A DNA stretch of 64,000 bases. Origin: Leucobacter celer subsp. astrifaciens. Its GTDB lineage: Bacteria; Actinomycetota; Actinomycetes; Actinomycetales; Microbacteriaceae. Both the position numbers and the translations under genes were made by a program. Below, one piece after another: positions 50,726-58,218 of this stretch (within the stretch, counting starts at the first letter, position 1; each line of letters starts with the position of its first letter). The DNA lies in contig NZ_JHEI01000136.1 in the NCBI RefSeq assembly GCF_001273835.1, positions 248,001 through 312,000 on the forward strand, written 5' to 3'. Under the pieces are notes generated by a model. That model was not told the origin of the DNA. It saw nothing but the letters and a program-made list of their open reading frames with translations, and ran no database searches.

Positions 50726-51753
50726 CGGGTGCTCGGCGACCGGTGATCGGGATCGGCACCCTGCTCTCCGCGATGCTGCTGTTCTCGGCGGCGCTCTGGT
50801 TTCGCAGGCGGAAGCATCGCCGTGACTCGGACCCGGTTCCGGCGGCGCGACGGAGCGGCGCACCGGGTCCGCTCGCACGCGGTCTGCTGATGCTCGTGCT
50901 CGTGGCGGTGGGGCTGCCGACGGCGATCGCCGCGGTGTCGATCCCCGCGGTGGTCTCCGCGACCCGCGCCGATGCCGATGCGACCGAGGTGCACCCGGAT
51001 GCCGCCGCGGTCATGCCGGATGCCGGCGACCCGGCCCCCGAATCGGAGGAGCTGCCCGAGCCCGCGCCCGATTGGGGTGCCGTCGCACGGGAGGTCGAAG
51101 AACTCGGCGCGCAGGCCCAGACCCGGATCGGGGCGGTGGTGGTCGACCTGGAGAGCGGCGAGCGCCTGCTCGATGTCGGCGGGGGACTCGTGTTCACGAC
51201 GGCCAGTGTCTACAAACTGCACACGGCCTACGCGATTCTCTCGCGCGTCGAGGCCGGAGAATTGGCGCCGGACGCGACGATCGGCGGGCTCTCCGTGCAC
51301 GATTGCCTCGAGTCGGCGATCGTGCGTTCCGAGAACGAGTGCACCGAGGCCTTCATCGTCTCGATCGGTCTCGATGCGCACCTCGCTGCGGCGGTCGCCA
51401 CCGGCGCCGCGCAGACGGTCAACGAGCCCTTCGACATGCGCTCCTCGCCCGACGACTTCGCCGTCTACCTGAGCCGTCTGGCGCGGGGCGAGCTGCTGAA
51501 CGAGGAGCACACCGCGATGCTGCTCGACATGATGCGGCGCCAGGTGTGGCGCGAGGGAATCCCCGCCGCCGTCGACTCCGCGGTCGGGCCCGCGGGATCC
51601 GTCGCCGACAAGGTGGGCTGGCTCGACGGGGTGCGCAACGACGCGGGCATCGTGACGATCGACGGTCGCAGCTACGCCGTCGTGATCTTCACCGAGTCGG
51701 ACGACTGGACGCTGGTGCGGGAGATCGCGTCGCGGATCGTCTCGGCGCTGTAA
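50722..51753 (+). CDS. Class A beta-lactamase-like serine hydrolase
   Basis: A 343-residue protein with one or two N-terminal membrane segments (GIGTLLSAMLLFSAALWF; LLMLVLVAVGLPTAIAAV), an acidic Pro-rich stalk, and an exported catalytic domain. The serine-hydrolase triad of motifs is present: TTASVYKLH (SxxK), RSEN (in the SDN position) and DKVGWLDG (the KTG position, with Val for Thr). The overall fold matches Beta-lactamase2-type proteins. Whether it degrades beta-lactams or acts on peptidoglycan is open; the altered third motif argues for the latter. ATG 50722 overlaps the transporter stop, so they form an operon. Confidence 0.8.
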   Translation: MTGARRPVIGIGTLLSAMLLFSAALWFRRRKHRRDSDPVPAARRSGAPGPLARGLLMLVLVAVGLPTAIAAVSIPAVVSATRADADATEVHPDAAAVMPDAGDPAPESEELPEPAPDWGAVAREVEELGAQAQTRIGAVVVDLESGERLLDVGGGLVFTTASVYKLHTAYAILSRVEAGELAPDATIGGLSVHDCLESAIVRSENECTEAFIVSIGLDAHLAAAVATGAAQTVNEPFDMRSSPDDFAVYLSRLARGELLNEEHTAMLLDMMRRQVWREGIPAAVDSAVGPAGSVADKVGWLDGVRNDAGIVTIDGRSYAVVIFTESDDWTLVREIASRIVSAL

Positions 51754-51768
51754 GCGCCCTGCCGGATC

Positions 51769-51822
51769 GGCAGCAAGGGCCGCAGCGGGAGCGGCAGCAG
51801 GGGCCGCAGCAGGGGCCGCAGC
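51769..51822. repeat. GC-rich direct repeats before the MFS gene
   Basis: GGCAGCAAGGGCCGCAGC (51769-51786) recurs with one change at 51793-51810, and AGGGGCCGCAGC follows at 51811-51822. They lie in the 113-bp non-coding gap. No coding or terminator function is evident. Confidence 0.7.
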
Positions 51823-51866
51823 CCGGAATTTGACTGTGCCGCGGCGTCATGGTCTGTGATGGGTGC

Positions 51867-53132
51867 ATGAGTCGAAACACGCTGGTCTATCTGGGGTCGT
51901 ACGGCCTGTCTCTGCTGGGGAACGGGATCGCGTCCGTGCTGTTCCCACTGCTGGTGCTGGCGAAGACGGGTGACATCCTCGCGGCCGGGATCCTCGCGTC
52001 GGTGACCGCCGCGGTCGCCGCGGTCGTGGGGGTGCTGGCGGGTGTCGTCGTGGACCGGGTGAACCGGCGCACAGTGTCGATCATCAGCGATGTGCTCTCG
52101 GCGGGCTCGATCGCAGCCCTCCCGATCGTGGATGCCGTGTGGGGACTGGACCTGATGTGGTTCATCGTGCTCGGCGTGATCGGTGCCTGCGGTGACATCC
52201 CGGGCATGACCGCCCGGGAGACGATGCTGCCCCGCCTGGTGCGGCTCGACGGCGGGAAGCCGAGTGCCCTGGATCGGCTGGTCGGTGTGCGTGAGTCGCT
52301 TTCGGCCGCGCTCATGCTGATCGGCCCGGGGCTCGGCGGTCTGCTCGTCCTCCTGCTCGGGGTGAGCTCGATGACACTGTTCATCACCGCTGGAACGAGC
52401 CTGGCAGCGGCGGTGCTCTCCGTCGCGCTCTCGCCCCGTGCCGGGGAGATCGAGCCGGTCGCCCGGATGGCAGAGCGCGACGGCTCTACGGGGGTTCTCC
52501 GTGTGTTCGCCGATCTGGTCGCAGGGTGGCGATTCCTCCTCGGACACCGGCTGGTGCTGGGGGCGACGATCCTGACGGCGGCGTTCGTAGCGGTCCTGGC
52601 CGGGTTGCAGGCGACGATCCTGCCCGCCTATTTCACCCGGGAGCATCTGCCGGAACTCAGCGGGTTCGCGGTCACGGGAATCGCGCTCGGCAGTCTCGTC
52701 GGTGCGAGCGTGTATGCGGCGACGATCGGGAGAACCTCGCGTCGCGCCTGGTTCGTGATCGGCATGGTGGGCAGTGCGGTCGGCTTCACCGCTCTCGGAA
52801 TGCTGGGGGCACCGTGGCTCGTGATCGCAGCCGCGGTGCTGATCGGCCTCACCAACGCGCCGATGTCCGCCGTGCTGGGGGTAGCGACCATCAATGCGAC
52901 CCCCGACGGGGTGCGCGGGCGGGTGCTCGGGGCTCAGAACGCGCTCATGCTCGCCGCCCCCGCTCTCACCGCGGCACCGATCGCCGCTGTCGCGGCCGGG
53001 TTCGGGCTCACGGTGGCGGGGATCGGAATCGCGGGGGCCATGACCGTCACCGCCCTCATCGCGCTGTTCGTGCCCGCGTTCCGGTCATTGGACACAATAG
53101 AGGCAGCGGATACCGGCGGACAGGAGGAGTGA
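51867..53132 (+). CDS. Major facilitator superfamily exporter
   Basis: A 421-residue 12-helix transporter. The loop motif GVVVDRVNRRTVSIISD near residue 73 is the MFS motif A variant typical of small-molecule exporters. ATG 51867 is preferred; ATG 51849 would add six residues (VCDGC). TTGACT at 51830 is a fair -35. The MerR-type regulator gene starts two bases after the stop, a common arrangement for drug or toxin exporters under a MerR sensor. Substrate unknown. Confidence 0.85.
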   Translation: MSRNTLVYLGSYGLSLLGNGIASVLFPLLVLAKTGDILAAGILASVTAAVAAVVGVLAGVVVDRVNRRTVSIISDVLSAGSIAALPIVDAVWGLDLMWFIVLGVIGACGDIPGMTARETMLPRLVRLDGGKPSALDRLVGVRESLSAALMLIGPGLGGLLVLLLGVSSMTLFITAGTSLAAAVLSVALSPRAGEIEPVARMAERDGSTGVLRVFADLVAGWRFLLGHRLVLGATILTAAFVAVLAGLQATILPAYFTREHLPELSGFAVTGIALGSLVGASVYAATIGRTSRRAWFVIGMVGSAVGFTALGMLGAPWLVIAAAVLIGLTNAPMSAVLGVATINATPDGVRGRVLGAQNALMLAAPALTAAPIAAVAAGFGLTVAGIGIAGAMTVTALIALFVPAFRSLDTIEAADTGGQEE

Positions 53133-53134
53133 GC

Positions 53135-53875
53135 ATGGCGTGGAGCACGAGGCAGCTCGCGGACCTCACCGGGGTGACGCTGCGGTCGATCCGTCACTGG
53201 CACGAGGTCGGACTCATCCCCGAACCGGAACGGCTGAGCAACGGGTACAAGCAGTACACGGCCCGACACCTGGTTCTCGCGCTGCGCATCGCGCGCCTCA
53301 CCAGTCTCGGCTTCACCCTGGAACACGTCGCCGCGATGCTCGATTCCGAAGATCAGGGCCAGGAATCGCTCCTCGGGCTGCGCGCCGAGCTCGACAGCAG
53401 GATCACCGAGCTGACCCGCATCCGCTCTGACCTCGACGAGCTGGTCGCTCGAGGAATCTCACCCGATCTCTCACCCGAAGCGCTGCTCGCGCTGGAGGCG
53501 CTCGGGCCGGGACCCGGCTCCCGGAACGTGGCCATTCTGCTGGCGCGGTTGCTGCCGAAAGAGGACATGCCCGGCTTCGCCGAAGCCATGCAACGCACAC
53601 CCGACGCACTCCACCGACTCAATGCGGATCTGCTGAACCTGCCGGCGGAGACGACCGAAGCGGAGATCCGTGCGCTGGCCGAACAGGGGGCGGCGCTCAT
53701 CACCGCGTTCCTCACCGAGCGAGGCGACGCACTCCCGCGGTTCGACGCCCGCGTCGGCGAACAGATCGGCGCAGAAGCGATGACCGCCCTCGTGAACGAG
53801 CAGATGAACCCCGCACAGCGACGCGTCATGATGCTCATCATCGAACGCCTCACCCAGCAGGATCAGCGCCCCTGA
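53135..53875 (+). CDS. MerR-family transcriptional regulator
   Basis: A 246-residue regulator. The N-terminal MerR winged helix reads WSTRQLADLTGVTLRSIRHW and NGYKQYTARHLVLALRI (residues 2-60), followed by a dimerisation coiled coil (LRAELDSRITELTRIRSDLDEL) and a C-terminal helical domain like the TipA effector domain. AGGAGG seven bases upstream fixes ATG 53135 over GTG 53129. It probably controls the upstream exporter gene, with which it is co-transcribed. Confidence 0.88.
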   Translation: MAWSTRQLADLTGVTLRSIRHWHEVGLIPEPERLSNGYKQYTARHLVLALRIARLTSLGFTLEHVAAMLDSEDQGQESLLGLRAELDSRITELTRIRSDLDELVARGISPDLSPEALLALEALGPGPGSRNVAILLARLLPKEDMPGFAEAMQRTPDALHRLNADLLNLPAETTEAEIRALAEQGAALITAFLTERGDALPRFDARVGEQIGAEAMTALVNEQMNPAQRRVMMLIIERLTQQDQRP

Positions 53876-54010
53876 CAACGGTCGCTCCGGGCGCGCGGGT
53901 GTCTCTCTCCCCACGGCGCGCCGGTTGCGGCGTGCGCGGGGCCGGTTCTCGGCTGCCTCTCATACTCGGCTTACGGTCGCCATAGTCGCCGTTCCTACGC
54001 TCGATTCGAA

Positions 54011-54024
54011 CCCGGGATCCCGGG
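54011..54024. repeat. 14-bp perfect palindrome before the exporter operon
   Basis: CCCGGGATCCCGGG reads the same on both strands, 31 bases before the first adaptor gene. It could be an operator or a leader hairpin. The rest of 53876-54054 holds only weak promoter-like hexamers. Confidence 0.4.
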
Positions 54025-54054
54025 AGGAACCAAGCTGAATCGGAAGGCTGGACC

Positions 54055-55341
54055 ATGGCCCCAGGCAGGGCGAGAGCATTCTTCGCGGGACGACGGACGC
54101 GGACGTGGGTGATCCTCGGAGGCATCGGCGTGCTGGGGCTGGTGGGCGCCGCGACCGCCGCGATCCTGCTGTCCCAGCAGAGCGCCGCCCAGGCGGTGCC
54201 GGCCACCCGGAACGTCGCGGCGAGTCTCGAGACGCTCGACCGGACGGTCGAGACCTCGGGAGTCCTCGCTCCGGCGGTGCAGGAGGAGGTGAACTTCATC
54301 GCCTCGGGCACCGTGACCCGTGTCGCTGTCGACGCGGGAGACACGGTCGAGGAGGGGCAGATCCTCGCCGTCGTCGACACGATGACCGTCGATGCGGAGC
54401 TGCTGCAGGCCCGGGCGGATCTCGCGGATGCCGAGGCGCAGCTGGTCAGCGCGCAGTCCGACGATGACGGGTCCGTCGCCTCCGCCGCGCGCATCAGCGC
54501 GCGGGAGGCCGCGGTGACCGTCGCGCAGCAGCAGGTCGAGAGCGCCCAGGAGGCGGTGGACGGGGCGACACTGCGGGCGCCCGTGGCGGGGCTCGTGACC
54601 GCGGTGTCGCTCTCGGTCGGCGACGTCGTCACCGGCGGGTCTTCGAGCGCGGGATCCGGCGCCGCGGGATCCAGCACGGCGGGAAGCGGGGCCTCCGGGC
54701 AGGGCGGGGCGACGAGCGGCGGGGCGACGACCGACGCCGCGAGCGCGTCCGCGCAGTTCTCGATCGTCGGCACCGATGCCTGGGAGGTCTCGGTCTCAGT
54801 CGGCGAGACCGAGGTCGGCCTCATCGAGGCGGGCGATCAGGTCGAGCTCGAGACGGCCGACGGGGCGCCGCTCTTCGGCGTCGTCGACACCGTGGGCCGG
54901 CTCCCGTCGACGAGCTCCGGCAGCGCCGCCTTCCCCGTGACGATCTCGATCACCGGCACCGCCGAGGGACTCTTCGACGGCATGTCGGTGACCGCGACCA
55001 TCGTGTACGAGCGCCGTCACGAGGTGCTCACGGTGCCGAGCGCCGCCGTCAGCTCCGCCGCCGACGGCACGAGCACCGTGACGCTGATCGACGCCGAGGG
55101 CGATGCGTCGCAGCGCGAGGTGGCCGTCGGGGAGGTCTCGGGGGATCTCACGGAGATCACCGACGGGCTGGAGGAGGGCGACCTCGTGCAGATGACCGTG
55201 TTCACACCCGGTGAGGGCGACTCCGGGGGCGGCCAGAGACCGGGCTTCGGCGATGGCCAGCTGCCCGACTTCGGCGGCGAGATGCCGGGCTTCGGCGACG
55301 GGCAGCTGCCCGATTCCGGCGGCATGAGGGGCGGCCAGTGA
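54055..55341 (+). CDS. HlyD/MacA-type adaptor of an ABC exporter, copy 1
   Basis: A 428-residue adaptor with one N-terminal membrane helix (VILGGIGVLGLVGAATAAILL, about 18-38), a split lipoyl domain (ASGTVTRVAVDAGDTVEEGQILAVVD and ATLRAPVAGLVTAVSLSVGDVV) around a short coiled coil, a Gly/Ser-rich loop, beta-barrel and membrane-proximal domains, and a Gly/Pro/Phe tail (GFGDGQLPDFGG, repeated). It links the MacB-like ABC proteins to the extracellular side. GGAAGG lies eight bases before ATG 54055. First gene of a five-gene run. Confidence 0.87.
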   Translation: MAPGRARAFFAGRRTRTWVILGGIGVLGLVGAATAAILLSQQSAAQAVPATRNVAASLETLDRTVETSGVLAPAVQEEVNFIASGTVTRVAVDAGDTVEEGQILAVVDTMTVDAELLQARADLADAEAQLVSAQSDDDGSVASAARISAREAAVTVAQQQVESAQEAVDGATLRAPVAGLVTAVSLSVGDVVTGGSSSAGSGAAGSSTAGSGASGQGGATSGGATTDAASASAQFSIVGTDAWEVSVSVGETEVGLIEAGDQVELETADGAPLFGVVDTVGRLPSTSSGSAAFPVTISITGTAEGLFDGMSVTATIVYERRHEVLTVPSAAVSSAADGTSTVTLIDAEGDASQREVAVGEVSGDLTEITDGLEEGDLVQMTVFTPGEGDSGGGQRPGFGDGQLPDFGGEMPGFGDGQLPDSGGMRGGQ

Positions 55342-56099
55342 TGAGCGGCACGCCGATCCCTCCCGGGCAGCCCCGCGGCGCGCGCGGGCACGGGGAACCC
55401 GTGATCGAACTGCGCGGGGCGCGCAAGACCTACCGCTCGGGCGACATCGAGTTCGAGGCGCTGCGCGGGGTGAACCTCAGCATCCGCGCGGGCGAGTACC
55501 TCGCGATCATGGGGCCCTCCGGCTCCGGGAAGTCGACGCTGATGCACGCGCTGGGGTGCCTCGACACGCTCTCGGAGGGCAGCTACCGGCTCGACGGCGT
55601 CGATGTCGAGGACCTGGGCGAGGAGGAGCTCGCGGAGGTGCGCAACCGCAAGATCGGCTTCGTGTTCCAGCAGTTCCACCTGCTGCCCGAGCTGACCGCG
55701 TGGCAGAACGTCGCGCTGCCGCTCATGTACGGGCGCGTCCCGCCGCACGAGCGCCGCGAACGCGCCGCGGTCGCGCTCGAGAAGGTCGGTCTCGGCGATC
55801 GCCTGGACAACCGCCCCGGCGAGCTGTCGGGCGGCCAGCAGCAGCGCGTGGCGGTGGCCCGCGCCCTCGTCACCGAACCCACGATGGTGCTCGCCGACGA
55901 GCCGACGGGCAACCTCGACACCGTCTCGACCGAGGACGTGCTGGCGCTGTTCGACGAGCTCCACGCACTGGGCCGCACCATCGTACTCATCACGCACGAG
56001 CAGGAGGTGGGCGAGCGGGCCGAGCGCATCGTCCGGGTGAAGGACGGCGTGATCGACCGCGAGCTCGTGGGCGGCGGCGAGCGGGTGGGCGCACGATGA
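55341..56099 (+). CDS. MacB/LolD-type ABC transporter ATP-binding protein
   Basis: A 252-residue ATPase with complete motifs: Walker A GPSGSGKST near residue 55, Q-loop FVFQQFHLLPELTAW, signature LSGGQQQRVAVARAL near 155, Walker B MVLADEPTGNLD and switch His in LITHEQE. The PTGNLD form is typical of MacB/LolD/FtsE exporters. ATG 55341 overlaps the adaptor stop (TGATG); GTG 55338 is one codon earlier. It powers the permease encoded next, which overlaps by four bases. Confidence 0.95.
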   Translation: MSGTPIPPGQPRGARGHGEPVIELRGARKTYRSGDIEFEALRGVNLSIRAGEYLAIMGPSGSGKSTLMHALGCLDTLSEGSYRLDGVDVEDLGEEELAEVRNRKIGFVFQQFHLLPELTAWQNVALPLMYGRVPPHERRERAAVALEKVGLGDRLDNRPGELSGGQQQRVAVARALVTEPTMVLADEPTGNLDTVSTEDVLALFDELHALGRTIVLITHEQEVGERAERIVRVKDGVIDRELVGGGERVGAR

Positions 56100-57328
56100 A
56101 CTGGAACGAGACGCTGCACTCGAGCTGGGCGGCCGTGCGGGCGCACACCATGCGGTCGCTCCTGACGGTCCTGGGGATCCTGATCGGTATCGCAGCGGTC
56201 ATCATGACCGTCGGGCTGGGGCTCGGCACGCAGAAGGACGTGAGCGAGGAGATCAGCTCGCTGGGCAGCAACCTGCTCATCGTCTCGCCGGGGTCGAGCA
56301 CGGGATCGGACGGGGTCCGGGGCGGTTTCGGCACGGGGACGACGCTGATGCGAGCCGACGCCGCGGCGCTGGAGAGCGAGATCGCGGCTCCCGATGTCGC
56401 GGCGGTCGCCGCGGAGAAGTCGATCTCGCTGTCGCTCGAGGCGAACGGCACGAACTGGACCACGAGCGTCACCGGCACCACCGAGAGCTGGCTCGAGGTG
56501 CGCTCCCGCGAGGTGGCGTACGGCGAGTTCATCACGGACGAGCACGACGCGGCGGGAGCCGCAGTCGTGGTGCTCGGCTGGGAGACCGCGCAGGAGCTCT
56601 TCGGCACGGCGAACGCGGTCGGATCCTCGGTATCGATCGACGGGCAGGCCTTCGAGGTGATCGGGGTGCTCGCGAGCGCGGGATCCGACACCTCGAGCAA
56701 CCTCGACGACGTCGCGATCGCGCCTCTGGCGACGGTGGCCGATCGCCTCGTCGGCGGCACCGGCAGCCGGAGCGTCTCGACGATCTACCTGCAGGCCGCC
56801 TCGACCGATCGCCTGTCGGCCGCGTACCAGCAGGCCGTGCAACTGCTGCTGAACCTGCACGGCATCACCGACGCCGACGGCGCCGACTTCTCGATCGACA
56901 GCCAGGACGCCTTGGTCTCCACCGCGACGAGCGTGTATCGCACGCTCACCGTGCTGCTCACGGGCATCGCCGCGCTGTCGCTGCTCGTCGGCGGCATCGG
57001 GGTGATGAACATCATGCTGGTGTCGGTGACGGAGCGCACCCGGGAGATCGGGCTGCGCAAGGCGCTCGGCGCCCCGAGCTGGGCGATCCGGAGACAGTTC
57101 CTCACGGAGGCCGCGATCCTCGGGCTCAGCGGGGGGCTCCTGGGCGCCGTGCTCGGGATCGGCGCCGCGCTCCTGCTTCCCGGGGTGATCGGCAGTTCGA
57201 TCGTCGTCTCGCCGGCGGCGGTCGTCCTGTCGATCGCCATCGCCGTCGGGATCGGCGTCGTCTTCGGGGTCTACCCGGCGACGCGCGCCGCGAAGCTCGC
57301 CCCGATCGATGCGCTCCGAGCCGAATGA
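56096..57328 (+). CDS. MacB-type ABC transporter permease
   Basis: A 410-residue permease with the MacB layout: one N-terminal helix (SLLTVLGILIGIAAVIMTVGLG), a large extracellular MacB-PCD domain (about 45-275), and three C-terminal helices of the FtsX domain with VGGIGVMNIMLVSVTERTRE and LRKALGAPSWAIRRQFLTEA. Such transporters are mechanotransmitters that move peptides, antibiotics or signals from the outer face without crossing the membrane. The last codons and stop lie inside a tandem DNA repeat that continues downstream. Confidence 0.93.
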   Translation: MNWNETLHSSWAAVRAHTMRSLLTVLGILIGIAAVIMTVGLGLGTQKDVSEEISSLGSNLLIVSPGSSTGSDGVRGGFGTGTTLMRADAAALESEIAAPDVAAVAAEKSISLSLEANGTNWTTSVTGTTESWLEVRSREVAYGEFITDEHDAAGAAVVVLGWETAQELFGTANAVGSSVSIDGQAFEVIGVLASAGSDTSSNLDDVAIAPLATVADRLVGGTGSRSVSTIYLQAASTDRLSAAYQQAVQLLLNLHGITDADGADFSIDSQDALVSTATSVYRTLTVLLTGIAALSLLVGGIGVMNIMLVSVTERTREIGLRKALGAPSWAIRRQFLTEAAILGLSGGLLGAVLGIGAALLLPGVIGSSIVVSPAAVVLSIAIAVGIGVVFGVYPATRAAKLAPIDALRAE

Positions 57329-57373
57329 CCCGAGCCGAATGACTCGAGCCGAAACCACCCGAGCCGAATGACC
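57317..57373. repeat. Four tandem copies of a 14-15 base unit over the permease stop
   Basis: CGAGCCGAATGACC occurs at 57317-57330 and 57360-57373; variants CGAGCCGAATGACT (57331-57344) and CGAGCCGAAACCACC (57345-57359) lie between. The first copy is the end of the permease gene (codons Ala-Glu-stop), so the gene's 3' end has been duplicated. Three units carry a TGA. Confidence 0.85.
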
Positions 57374-57402
57374 CGACAGACCGACCCCGTGGAGGACACG
57401 CC

Positions 57403-58218
57403 ATGAACATCGCACGCACGCAGACCCTCGCCGCGCTCGGCGCACTGGGCCTCGCCGCGCTCGCCCTGACCGGCTGCTCGGCGAGCCAGGACGACGCCGT
57501 CGCCGCAGAACCCGCCCAGCAGAGCGGGGAGGCCCCCGCCGAGCAGCTGCCGAGGGGCATCAGCGGCGAGATCGCGGCGGTGACCGACGGCCTGCTGCAG
57601 GTGCAGGACGCGGAAACGCAGACCGCGGTCTCCTACACCGCAGACACCGCGATCACCCAGGAAGTAGCGGCGCAGCTCTCGGACGTCGTCGCCGGAGTCT
57701 GCATCGCCGGCTTCGGCGGGAGCGATGATTCCTCCGGGGCGCTCACCGGCGTCGCCATCACGCAGCCCGTCGACGGCGAGTGCTCGGCGGGGCTCGGCGG
57801 GCGCGGGGGCATGGGCGGCGGGATGCCGGAGGGCCTGCCGGAGGGAGCCGAGCCGCCGGAGGGCTTCGAGCCTCCGGCCGACGGCGGGATGCCGGAGGAC
57901 CCGCCCCAGGGCGGCTTCGGTGGAGCCTCCCGCGGGATGGTGACCGCGGTCGACGGGACCACGATCACCATCGACGCCGTCTCGATGGGCGGCGAAACGA
58001 GCTCGCAGGACGTGCTCGTGGACGATGCGACCGCCTTCACCCGGACCGCGGAGGCCTCGAGCGACGCGCTGGCCGCCGGCGCCTGCGTGGTCGCCACGGG
58101 CGAGTACTCGGGCGACCGGTACGCCGCGACCTCGCTCGCGGTGTCGGAGCCCGGTGACGACGGCTGCAACGCCGGCTTCGGCGGCGGATTCCCGGGACGA
58201 GGGAGCGGCGATGAGTGA
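57403..58218 (+). CDS. Exported lipoprotein of the exporter operon
   Basis: A 271-residue lipoprotein: signal peptide with lipobox ALTGC (Cys at about 24), then two related domains of about 60 residues (GEIAAVTDGLLQVQDAETQT; GMVTAVDGTTITIDAVSMGG) that resemble DUF5666, separated by a Gly/Met/Pro-rich linker (GGMPEGLPEGAEPPEGFEPP). It ends GGGFPGRGSGDE. GGAGGA lies upstream of ATG 57403. The position between permease and second adaptor, and the shared Gly/Phe/Pro-rich tails, suggest an extracytoplasmic part of the same assembly. Function unknown. Confidence 0.8.
   Translation: MNIARTQTLAALGALGLAALALTGCSASQDDAVAAEPAQQSGEAPAEQLPRGISGEIAAVTDGLLQVQDAETQTAVSYTADTAITQEVAAQLSDVVAGVCIAGFGGSDDSSGALTGVAITQPVDGECSAGLGGRGGMGGGMPEGLPEGAEPPEGFEPPADGGMPEDPPQGGFGGASRGMVTAVDGTTITIDAVSMGGETSSQDVLVDDATAFTRTAEASSDALAAGACVVATGEYSGDRYAATSLAVSEPGDDGCNAGFGGGFPGRGSGDE

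Noticed and set aside
57317..57373. CRISPR or attachment-site repeats
   Set aside because: Units of 14-15 bases are directly adjacent, degenerate and derived from the permease 3' end; no integrase is nearby.
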